A DNA stretch of 19,617 nt, taken from assembly GCA_003132645.1 (NCBI GenBank), contig PKYM01000320.1, positions 1 to 19,617 of the forward strand. The letters are read 5' to 3'. Below are positions 12,153-18,900 of the stretch, one piece after another (the stretch's first letter is position 1; every line of letters starts with the position of its first letter). A program made the translations under genes and the position numbers. This stretch comes from Actinomycetota bacterium (GTDB lineage: Bacteria > Actinomycetota > Thermoleophilia > UBA2241). The notes beneath the pieces were generated by a model. That model was not told the origin of the DNA. It ran no database searches and saw only the letters and a program-made list of their open reading frames with translations.

Positions 12153-12758
12153 TCACGCTCGGTCGGGCGCAAGGCATGGCACGCAGTTTGAGCCTGCTGC
12201 ACGGTCTAACCCGGTCTGCACGGCCGCGCTCTTCTTGCCGTTGCGGTCGACCGAGTAGATCTCGATCTGTCCGCTGCGGTGCTGCAGATCCACGACGTAG
12301 TTCACGATGATCGTGCCGCGCAGCCGCGCGGCGGTCACGTCCGTCGCGGTGAAGTTCTCGTGGGCGTAGCCAGGGACGCTCGTTATCCACACTGCCGGGG
12401 ACAGGTGGCCGGTCGGCAGCTTGTTGGTGTCGACGACGCGGTCGGAGGTGGTGCAAGGGTTGACGAAGTGCACACCGGCGCCGGTCTCGGACGGGCTTCC
12501 GAGTTGCTGCGTGAGCCACTCCCTCGCCACAGCGACCGACCCCGGCAGCGATGTCGGCGCGGCGTTCTGCACGTCCATCCGGCAGCTCTGCACCTGTGTC
12601 GTCAAGTTGCGCGCGTTGGCGGTGAGCAGCACGTCCTGGGCCTTGCTGGCCTGGGTCGCGTACACCGGACCGGCGATGACGCACAGAAGGCCGATGATCG
12701 CCACGACGATCAGCAATTCGAAGAGAGTGAACCCGCGTTCGTCCTGGAGTCGTCCCAT
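12153..12758 (-). CDS. Type IV prepilin-like protein, 3' end replaced by the element
   Basis: A 201-residue protein. The N-terminus MGRLQDERG-FTLFELLIVV has a class III signal: prepilin peptidase cleaves after glycine, with glutamate at +5, followed by the hydrophobic helix LLIVVAIIGLLCVIAGPVY. The globular part has cysteines in QSCRMD and NPCTTS that may form a disulfide. GGGAGG precedes ATG 12758. It would be a pilin or pseudopilin in a type IV pilus or secretion-like machine. The codons at 12212-12229 are the attR core; everything after AAVQT (19 residues, GLDRAAGSNCVPCLAPDRA) is element DNA, replacing the native VPMSS that remains at 2614-2630. Extra cysteines in the new tail could affect folding. 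Confidence 0.88.
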   Translation of the reverse strand: MGRLQDERGFTLFELLIVVAIIGLLCVIAGPVYATQASKAQDVLLTANARNLTTQVQSCRMDVQNAAPTSLPGSVAVAREWLTQQLGSPSETGAGVHFVNPCTTSDRVVDTNKLPTGHLSPAVWITSVPGYAHENFTATDVTAARLRGTIIVNYVVDLQHRSGQIEIYSVDRNGKKSAAVQTGLDRAAGSNCVPCLAPDRA

Positions 12759-13225
12759 GGTAGCCTCCCGCGTCGTTGCCTCTCTGTGAGAATCGGGCTA
12801 CCGGTTCCCGAGCATCATGGGTAGAAGTCCCTAATCTCGTGGCGCCCCCTACCCTTCGTTGGGCGGCTGGCCGATGAGCACGGGCCGGTGCCCCCGTTCA
12901 ACGAGAAGAAAACGCTCTAGAGAAGCGATGAATCGACCGACAGATGTCGAAGCGTTCAAGACTGCGTTGGCCTGGATGCCAAAGCCCAAGGCCCCGGCCC
13001 CGTCTGCGGTGGCTTCCTTTCCCCCTCCTATAGCCACTCACCAGGCGGGGCCGGTCCACGTCCGGTGAGCGTCAACCAGGACGGCCGCGCGAGGCCCCAG
13101 AACGGTCGCGGGCGAGTCGCTGGGTGCTAAGCTGGTTGAGCGCTCCGGCTTCCTTTGGTGCCCCCCGGGGGGCGCTCCCACGCTCGGGAAGGGAAGAGAC
13201 TAGAGATGCCAAGCGAACGGCAGCC
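12759..13225. other. Intergenic region upstream of the prepilin gene
   Basis: No supported gene. Small frames at 12849-13068 have shadow-like composition and no ribosome binding site. A perfect 14-bp palindrome GCCCCCCGGGGGGC lies at 13160-13173, and CCGGCCCCG (12994-13002) can pair with CGGGGCCGG (13046-13054), so some structured or terminator function is possible. Promoters for the divergent genes on either side should lie here but are not recognisable. Confidence 0.4.
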
Positions 13226-13660
13226 ATGAGAAGACGGCTGAAAATGGACGTGCTGAAGCCCAGCACCGAGTGGTGCTGGCCGTATGGTCCGCCAGAGGTC
13301 AGGCATCCCGGTGGAAGCCTCAACTCACTCGCTCGGGCGCTCGTCGTCGCAGACAGCGGGGCGCTGCTCGTCTATCGGGACTGGGGGTATGTCCTGCGAT
13401 GGGTGGACGGGCTACCGAGACCGGAAGACGAGGACGCTGCACGAGCCATCCGCCGGTACGAACTGGCTCCTCGGGACCAGGATCAGGCCGCGTCAAAGGC
13501 GGACGAGAGACGCAGCCTGCCCGGGCCATTCTTCGATGTGGTGACGCTGACCCGTGAGGATCGGGGAGCCGACTTGTCAGACGCCGACACAACGAGCATT
13601 CGGGACGTCATCTGGTGGCTACTGTCAAAGGCCGCAGCGGCTTTGGACGCAATCGGCTGA
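13226..13660 (+). CDS. Hypothetical protein, 144 aa
   Basis: The ATG at 13226 gives a protein starting MRRRLKMDVLKPSTEWCWPY; the frame is open further upstream to 13124 but with unlikely composition. The middle section, SLARALVVADSGALLVYRDW and GYVLRWVDGLPRPEDEDAAR, looks like an alpha/beta protein, and the C-terminus (IRDVIWWLLSKAAAALDAIG) is helical. No ribosome binding site is strong, so ATG 13244 is also possible. I do not recognise a family. It lies outside the element, in the host flank. Confidence 0.5.
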   Translation: MRRRLKMDVLKPSTEWCWPYGPPEVRHPGGSLNSLARALVVADSGALLVYRDWGYVLRWVDGLPRPEDEDAARAIRRYELAPRDQDQAASKADERRSLPGPFFDVVTLTREDRGADLSDADTTSIRDVIWWLLSKAAAALDAIG

Positions 13661-13730
13661 CGCCTGGAGTCCCGGGCGTTGCTTCGTTCGAGGCGGGAGT
13701 AGACTGGTGCCGTCTACCGGGGAGGTAGCG

Positions 13731-14045
13731 ATGCCTCAAGAACGATACGCACTCACTCATCTTGAGATCGGCGGCCTGGACGTGCCGTTGGCCTCGGGGA
13801 AGATCACAAGAGGCGCCACCGCCATGCTCTGGGAGGTGGGAGCAGAGGCGGTCCCACCGGAGAGCCTCCCGGGTCTTCTCGCCGCCCTCGGCCCCGACGC
13901 CAAGGATACGCTGCTCGAGTTCACCGACGACCAGGGGGCATCGCACCAGGCCCGCTGTCACGTACTGAGGCGCGCGAAGGACGACCCCGGGTTCAACCTG
14001 CACGAAGGCACGTTGACCTTCAGTTTCGAGGGCTCGCTCGAGTAG
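13731..14045 (+). CDS. Hypothetical protein, 104 aa
   Basis: ATG 13731 is preceded by GGGGAGGT at ideal spacing, so the in-frame extension upstream to 13554 is not used. The product begins MPQERYALTHLEIGGLDVPL and is predicted mainly as beta strands (ATAMLWEVGAEAV, GTLTFSFEGSLE) around a helix (PESLPGLLAALGPDAKDTLL). It looks like a complete small soluble protein without signal or membrane segment. The family is not recognised. Confidence 0.65.
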   Translation: MPQERYALTHLEIGGLDVPLASGKITRGATAMLWEVGAEAVPPESLPGLLAALGPDAKDTLLEFTDDQGASHQARCHVLRRAKDDPGFNLHEGTLTFSFEGSLE

Positions 14046-14323
14046 CGCGGCCGGTCAGGTTTGCGGCCGCCGCCGCGTCACGAGCCGCACCTGCTCGAGC
14101 GGCGAGAGCTCGCCGGAGCGCGGTCTTGAGCCTTTCGCGGCGAGACATAAGGGCACGAGGGGCACCTTTCGTCCCCGCATCGCTCGCCCACTCCTTGAAG
14201 CGCACGGACGGTTGATTGCCCGCTCCTCAGCCTTTGGAGCTAGAGAAGAAGAGAGAACTGGCCGATAAACCACCTGCCATTGCTTGCCTTACAGACCCAC
14301 ATCTCAGGAGAACAGAAAGCCCG
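14046..14323. other. Intergenic region without a clear gene
   Basis: A minus-strand GTG frame at 14020-14205 (61 codons, Arg/Ala-rich) overlaps the preceding gene's end and lacks a clear ribosome binding site; I do not accept it. Nothing else is evident. The promoter of the following lipoprotein gene should be here. Confidence 0.35.
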
Positions 14324-15358
14324 ATGCGTACTTCCCGAATTGCCTGCGTTTTCGTTGGAGCTGGTCTGCTGGCCGCTGTCTGTGGGTGCGGCGCCGCCAA
14401 GTCCGGCACCGCGACGACCAGTACTCCGAGCACTCCGGCGACCACCAGTTCCTACACTCTGATACAGGAGCCACAAGCGGGCTACCAGCCCATCTACAGG
14501 TTCATCTCGGCGGCCAAGAAGACCCTCGACATGACCATGTATTCGCTGTCCGACTTAAAGGCCGAGGCCGCCCTCGTTGCCGATGCGAAGCGAGGCGTGG
14601 CAGTCAGGGTGCTGTTTGACTCGGATCCCGCCGGCGGCGGCGGCCGCTCGGTGAACGGGGCGGCCTACAACGAGCTGAAAACCAATGGCGTCAGCGTGAA
14701 ATGGTCATGGCCCGGCGTACTGTGGCACCAGAAGAGCATCGTCCAGGACCGTGCCGCGGTAGCCGTCATGACGTGCAATCTCTACGCGCCCGACTACCCC
14801 GCGCTGCGGGACTACGCGGTCATCACCGACAACCCCGCCACCGTGTCCGGTGTCGAAGCTACGTTCAACGCCGATTTCGGCAACACCAGCACTCCTCCTA
14901 CGGCGGGTGTTGCGCCCGCGGGTTCAGAGTTGGTCTGGTCACCAGGCGCCCAGAGCGGATTGGTCAACCTGATCAGGTCGGCCCGTTCGGGCACCACGCT
15001 CTACGCCGAGGACGAGCAGCTGGACAGCCCGGCCATCGAGCAGGCGTTCGTGGCGGCCGCCGGGAGGGGAGTCACGGTCGATCTGACCATGACGTATGCC
15101 CCTGCCTATGTCGCCGGGTTCAAGACCCTCGCGACCGGTGGGGTGCACGTGAGCCTGTACCACGGCGATACGCCGCTCTACATCCACGCCAAGGCCATCT
15201 CGGTCAACGACACTACCGTGTACGCAGGCAGCAGTAACTTCACCACCGCAATGACCAATGACGATCGTAATGCGGGGATCATCACCACCGACCCGACCGT
15301 GGTCCGCGGCATCACCGCGACTATGGCAAGCGATTTTGCGGGCGCCACCCCGTACTGA
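14324..15358 (+). CDS. Phospholipase D-like secreted lipoprotein
   Basis: A 344-residue protein. The start MRTSRIACVFVGAGLLAAVC has a positive n-region, a hydrophobic core and a lipobox ending at C20 or C22; a Thr/Ser/Pro linker follows (about 27-43), typical of lipoproteins anchored outside the membrane. Two HKD modules are seen: H135/K137/D142 in LWHQKSIVQDRAAV and H288/K290 in YIHAKAISVNDTTVYAGSSN, where the usual aspartate is N295. The family hydrolyses or transfers phosphodiester bonds of lipids or nucleic acids. The substituted second motif may alter but not abolish activity, as the two histidines and lysines are present. A better-placed AGGAG lies 13 bp before the ATG. Confidence 0.85.
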   Translation: MRTSRIACVFVGAGLLAAVCGCGAAKSGTATTSTPSTPATTSSYTLIQEPQAGYQPIYRFISAAKKTLDMTMYSLSDLKAEAALVADAKRGVAVRVLFDSDPAGGGGRSVNGAAYNELKTNGVSVKWSWPGVLWHQKSIVQDRAAVAVMTCNLYAPDYPALRDYAVITDNPATVSGVEATFNADFGNTSTPPTAGVAPAGSELVWSPGAQSGLVNLIRSARSGTTLYAEDEQLDSPAIEQAFVAAAGRGVTVDLTMTYAPAYVAGFKTLATGGVHVSLYHGDTPLYIHAKAISVNDTTVYAGSSNFTTAMTNDDRNAGIITTDPTVVRGITATMASDFAGATPY

Positions 15359-15419
15359 CCAGGCCGACGAGGACTACGGCCATGTGGGCTTCTACGCCTC
15401 CTTCGACGCAGCGGCCCGA

Positions 15420-16265
15420 TCAGCTCCAGAATGCGGCAAGTTCGGCCGCGTGGGCCTTGCCGACCGTTCGTCCGGCGCGCGCAGATGGTCCGCGGCTGGC
15501 GGGTGACAGGGGGTTCGAGCCGAATGCCTCCAGCGAAGCTGCATCGGCATGCACCACACGAACCTCGGCTGGCTTGAGCAGCTCGATCTCGTCTTCCAGG
15601 CTGCCCGACGGCTGGGGTGCATCCGCCAGGGAGGGGGTGATGACAAGGACACGGTCGCATCCGGTAGCCAGGTCGGCGTTCGTGCCCGAGCGCATGCCGC
15701 CGTCGATGTAGCGATGTCCGCCAATGCTAACTGGCGGCCAGACACCCGGAACCGCGCAGCTGGCGGCAACGGCATCGACCAGTGCAACCCCCGAGGCCCG
15801 TGTGAAGATCACAAGCCCTCCCGTCTGGGCATCAACGGCGGGTATGAGAAGTGCTTGATCGGGCCAGGCATGGACGGGCAATCGCGCGGCAATCGCGGCG
15901 CGGCGAGCCGCTTCGTCGACCGTCGGGGTAGCGAGGGCAAGCGCACCGATCCGTCGTCGCGTCTCCGCGGCCGTGGTTGCCCCGGCGGCAGCTTGGCCGA
16001 AGCGGGCCATCAGGCTCTGCAGATCGACGTCGACCTCAAGCTCGCTGGTGGTCTCGCTTAGCTGAGCGTCGTAGAGATCGCCCAGAGGAGTTCGGCCGGT
16101 GATCTGCGCGGCAACCGCCGCACCGGCTGAAGTGCCCAAGATGACGTCCGCGGCGACGAGACTTGAATACACTTCAGGTTCGATGTCCTGGATGCCGCGC
16201 AGGATGCCGATTTCCCAGGCGATACCAGCCACACCCCCGCCAGCCAAAACCATCGCCCGCTTCAT
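15420..16265 (-). CDS. Patatin-like phospholipase
   Basis: A 281-residue protein with AAGGGAG before ATG 16265. All patatin motifs are present: oxyanion loop AGGGVAGIAWE (8-18), the nucleophile elbow GTSAGA with S46, and the catalytic DGG at D188 (YIDGGM). The Ser-Asp dyad would hydrolyse acyl ester bonds of phospholipids or other lipids. There is no signal peptide, so it acts in the cytoplasm or at the inner membrane face. It converges with the phospholipase D-like gene, with about 60 bp between their ends. Confidence 0.92.
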   Translation of the reverse strand: MKRAMVLAGGGVAGIAWEIGILRGIQDIEPEVYSSLVAADVILGTSAGAAVAAQITGRTPLGDLYDAQLSETTSELEVDVDLQSLMARFGQAAAGATTAAETRRRIGALALATPTVDEAARRAAIAARLPVHAWPDQALLIPAVDAQTGGLVIFTRASGVALVDAVAASCAVPGVWPPVSIGGHRYIDGGMRSGTNADLATGCDRVLVITPSLADAPQPSGSLEDEIELLKPAEVRVVHADAASLEAFGSNPLSPASRGPSARAGRTVGKAHAAELAAFWS

Positions 16266-16470
16266 CGTGCTCCCTTCGTTTGTGTGTCGTTGAGGTCCGC
16301 ATCCTCAAAGTGCGGCGCCCAGTCGATACTACTAGTGTCGCATGCTGAAGCTGGAGGTTTGAAGTTGGAGTCGCCGCCGCCTTCGACCTCGCGGCGTTTG
16401 GCATCGACCCTCGACCGTGTCACGCTACAGGCGACGATCCGCCCTGGATCGCGCAGTGCAAGGAGAGCGC

Positions 16471-17337
16471 ATGGGCACAGAAGTGCCGTCCGACAGCGCG
16501 GGTCAGGCCACCTGGATAGGCGAGGCGATCGCTCGGCTCTGCGACTCCGCGCACAACAGCCTCGGCATGCCACAGGCCGAGCCGGTGTTCGCTGCGCCAC
16601 TTGTGGGCTTTGCCGCCGGCGACGATCCACTGTTCGAGGAGTTCAAGAAACATGTCGGCCCCTCTCATTGGACGCCCAGGGAGGCGTTCGCGCTGGCTTT
16701 CCCGGAACTGGCCACCAGCAGCGCCAACCTGACGGTCATCACCTGGATCCTGCCTCACACTCGACAGACCAAGCGCGATAACCGCAGACAGACGAGCCTG
16801 CCGGCAGAACGCTGGGTGCGGGCCAAGTTCGCCGGTGAGCAGTTCAACATCGCCTTGCGCGAGCACCTCGTGGCGGCGCTCGAGAAGGCCGGTGTTGCCG
16901 CCGTCGCCCCCACTCGCCTGCCGCAATGGTCGATGGCCGAAGTGACGAGCAACTGGTCCGAGCGCCACATCGCCTATGCGGCCGGGCTCGGCACCTTCGG
17001 CCTCTGTGACGGCCTCATCACGCCATTGGGCAAGGCCATGCGCTGCGGCTCGGTCGTGGCTCGCCTCTCTGCGCAGGCCACGCCACGCCCCTACAGCGAC
17101 CACCACGCCTACTGCGAGTTCTTCTCTGAGAAGCGCTGTGACGCCTGCATCGGGCGATGCCCAGTGGGCGCCATCAGCGAACGGGGCCACGACAAGGTCA
17201 AGTGCCACGCCTACCTTGAACAGATCCGCCATGAGTTCATTGAGCCGCAGTTCGGCTTCTCGACCGATGCCTGCGGTCTCTGCCAGACCAAGGTGCCCTG
17301 CGAGTCTCACCTGCCTGGCCGCTCAAGGCGTCAGTAG
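16471..17337 (+). CDS. QueG-like iron-sulfur protein (epoxyqueuosine reductase family)
   Basis: A 288-residue protein; ATG 16471 follows AAGGAGAG. The conserved middle is WSERHIAYAAGLGTFGLCDG followed by LITPLGKAMRCGSVV, as in QueG-like and related corrinoid-iron-sulfur reductases. Two [4Fe-4S] sites follow: C223, C226, C230 with C245 (CDACIGRCP...KCHAYL), and C268, C271, C277 (ACGLCQTKVPCE). True QueG reduces epoxyqueuosine in tRNA modification using cobalamin, but this protein is short and has no HEAT-repeat tail, so a related reductase of other substrate is just as likely. It stands alone, without other queuosine genes nearby. Confidence 0.8.
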   Translation: MGTEVPSDSAGQATWIGEAIARLCDSAHNSLGMPQAEPVFAAPLVGFAAGDDPLFEEFKKHVGPSHWTPREAFALAFPELATSSANLTVITWILPHTRQTKRDNRRQTSLPAERWVRAKFAGEQFNIALREHLVAALEKAGVAAVAPTRLPQWSMAEVTSNWSERHIAYAAGLGTFGLCDGLITPLGKAMRCGSVVARLSAQATPRPYSDHHAYCEFFSEKRCDACIGRCPVGAISERGHDKVKCHAYLEQIRHEFIEPQFGFSTDACGLCQTKVPCESHLPGRSRRQ

Positions 17338-17425
17338 CCGGCATCGATAGGCGAAGGCTTCACGGAGCTCGCCAGCCAACGTCGTCCACCGACGCTTCAT
17401 GTTGCCGATGCGCGACGCCGCACGC

Positions 17426-17791
17426 TCACGCCATGCCAAGCGACGCCCCGAGCGCCGCGGCTTTCGCCAGCTCCTCCGGGCGATCGGCTACCTCGCCCTT
17501 CTCGTAGGCGCGTGCCAGCACGCTCCCGCCATAGGTCATGCCGAGGTAGCTGAGCGACCGGCGAAAGCTTCCCACGAGCGGCCCGCAACATGGCTCGCCC
17601 TCCTCTGAGGGCGCGACGAGCACGCCCTGCTTGCCCCGCAGCCCGCCGTTTGCGATAAAGGGGCGCAGGCGATCGATCAGCAGCTGCATCTTGGCCGTGG
17701 GCCCGTACCAATAGACGGGCGTAGCAAAGACGATCAGATCGGCGCTTTGGAGCAGGGCCTTGAAGTCGAACCCCGGGCGCCTGTGGCCACC
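17426..17791 (-). pseudogene. 5'-truncated flavodoxin/NADPH-dependent FMN reductase remnant
   Basis: The minus-strand frame reads GFDFKALLQSADLIVFATPV, then YWYGPTAKMQLLIDRLRPFI, the middle and C-terminal half of a flavodoxin-fold FMN reductase (DLIVFATPVYWYGPT is the second flavin loop). The N-terminal 60 or so residues with the first FMN-binding loop are missing. The frame abuts the stop of the ferritin-like gene (17792-17794) in the same reading frame, with no good start codon in between; the first ATG is at 17689, inside the domain. A deletion joining the two genes is the likely cause. Read-through would give a fusion, but this is not expected. Confidence 0.7.
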
Positions 17792-18256
17792 TCAGCCGCT
17801 CTTGCCGGACAACGGCTCGGAGAGGTGTGCGCGATGGCCTTCGGTCGCCTCGGCCAAGCTCGTGAGCACCGCTGCCAGCTCAGGTGAGTCGCCCTCGCAG
17901 ACGGTGAAGACCTGCGATTCGATGAGGCCGTCCTCGAGCTTGAGCGCCAGACGAAAGGCTCCCAGAAGGCCGACGCCCGCCACGGAGGCCGTGCGCACGA
18001 TGGAGCGCAACCGCACCGTCTCGGCACGCACCTCATCGAGTCGGAACCGCCGGGCATCGACGAACGGGCCAAGCTCGTCCGTGCGCTTCGCTAAGGAGCG
18101 CAGCAGGGCGGCATGCCCGTATTCTTCGCCCGCGAGCGTGCGCCACAGCTCGACCGTAGGATAGAGGTCGGCATAGGCGGTATAGAGGGCGCCCAAGGTC
18201 TCTTCGTGTTCCGCCAGCGCGTCGATGACGGCCACGGGATCGTTGTCTGCTTCCAT
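17792..18256 (-). CDS. Ferritin-like (rubrerythrin-type) diiron protein
   Basis: A 154-residue, largely helical protein. Iron ligands are laid out as two E...ExxH pairs: E16/E18 and E45/H48 (LAGEEYGHAALL), then E108 or E113 (KLEDGLIESQVF) and E137/H141 (EATEGHRAHL). It would bind a diiron centre in a four-helix bundle and take part in peroxide or iron handling. It lies divergent from a Fur/PerR-type gene, with a shared 160-bp region, and near a catalase, which fits a peroxide-response group. TTGACT at the minus-strand position complementary to about 18278-18283 may be a -35 box. The end is joined to the flavodoxin remnant described separately. Confidence 0.78.
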   Translation of the reverse strand: MEADNDPVAVIDALAEHEETLGALYTAYADLYPTVELWRTLAGEEYGHAALLRSLAKRTDELGPFVDARRFRLDEVRAETVRLRSIVRTASVAGVGLLGAFRLALKLEDGLIESQVFTVCEGDSPELAAVLTSLAEATEGHRAHLSEPLSGKSG

Positions 18257-18418
18257 CGTCTCACCTCTTATGGCATCGTAGTCAACAGTACCCTAGGGCT
18301 CATGCAAGCGGCGATGTCCGCAGCGGATGGCCTCTCGACATCGTGGCGTTCACACCCGCGTCGACCGCGCAGGAGGTGCAAAGCTATCACTGGTCCCGCC
18401 GTCCCCGACTCCAACGCG

Positions 18419-18856
18419 GTGGCCCCGGCCCCCCTTGTGCAGCGACTGCGCGCCCGTCGCTGGCGGCTGACGCCGCAGCGCCGAGCGATCGTGGCGGCCC
18501 TCGATGCCACCGGCGGTCACTTCTCGGCCGAGGAGGTGCGCGCCATGGCAAGCACGAGCCGTGTGCCGATCTCGCTGGCCACCGTCTACAACACCCTCAA
18601 GGCGCTGGTCGAGATGGGCGAGCTCGGCGAGGTGCGCCTCGCTCGGGGCGCGACCAGGTTCGATACCAACAGCGCGCCCCACGGCCATTTGGCCTGCAGA
18701 TCGTGTGAACTCCTTATCGACGTCGATCTGGGCGAGCTCGGGGGCGTCGATTTCGCGGCGGTAGGGCGCTCGGTGGCCGCCAGTCACGGCTTCGAGGCCG
18801 AGGGCATCGACGTCGTTGTCCGCGGCCGCTGTGACAACTGCGCGCGCCGCCAGTAA
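18419..18856 (+). CDS. Fur/PerR-family metal-dependent regulator
   Basis: The product contains the Fur winged helix RRWRLTPQRRAIVAALDATG followed by HFSAEEVRAMA, then SLATVYNTLKALVEMGEL, and a dimer domain with HLACRSC and RGRCDNC, the two CxxC pairs of the structural zinc site. Fur/PerR proteins repress iron- or peroxide-response genes. The start is uncertain. I place it at GTG 18419; GTG 18437 and ATG 18314 are also in frame, the last adding a 35-residue arginine-rich extension. A perfect AGGAGG at 18371-18376 sits 9 bp before an in-frame ATC at 18386. Divergent ferritin-like gene and convergent catalase gene suggest that they are its targets. Confidence 0.85.
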   Translation: MAPAPLVQRLRARRWRLTPQRRAIVAALDATGGHFSAEEVRAMASTSRVPISLATVYNTLKALVEMGELGEVRLARGATRFDTNSAPHGHLACRSCELLIDVDLGELGGVDFAAVGRSVAASHGFEAEGIDVVVRGRCDNCARRQ

Positions 18857-18900
18857 ACTCACCCCCGTCTGCCGGCAGCCACGCACGGTAGCGACGACGG

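Larger units (their letters stand above)
2631..12229. mobile_element. Integrated phage satellite-like element (integrase, replication module, capsid, small terminase)
   Basis: An exact 18-bp direct repeat bounds the segment and reads in the same frame of an interrupted host gene at both ends. Paired TGGTGCCT arm-type repeats lie just inside each end. Between them are integrase, an HTH excisionase-like gene, a primase, an ATPase with iterons, an HK97 capsid gene and a terminase small subunit, with no recognisable large terminase, portal, protease, tail or lysis gene. The unit is 9,581 bp from repeat to repeat. The content resembles the about 10-kb phiRv1/phiRv2 elements of Mycobacterium tuberculosis and capsid-encoding PICI-like satellites (established knowledge); a helper phage is inferred. 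A decayed prophage is the alternative, but the compact gene order and intact frames argue against simple decay. Confidence 0.88.

Noticed and set aside
2631..12229. CRISPR array
   Set aside because: The repeats seen are few, short and irregularly spaced iterons, arm sites and operator-like dyads; none has repeat-spacer regularity.
12770..12870. Possible cyclic di-GMP riboswitch before the prepilin gene
   Set aside because: The reverse complement was compared with the GEMM consensus from memory; the conserved core and tetraloop receptor sequences are absent.
12859..13068. Small plus-strand open frame of 69 codons
   Set aside because: No usable ribosome binding site and Pro/Arg-rich composition; treated as non-coding.
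16420..17310. 296-codon minus-strand open frame opposite the QueG-like gene
   Set aside because: The plus strand has conserved cysteine clusters and a good start; the opposite frame has none.
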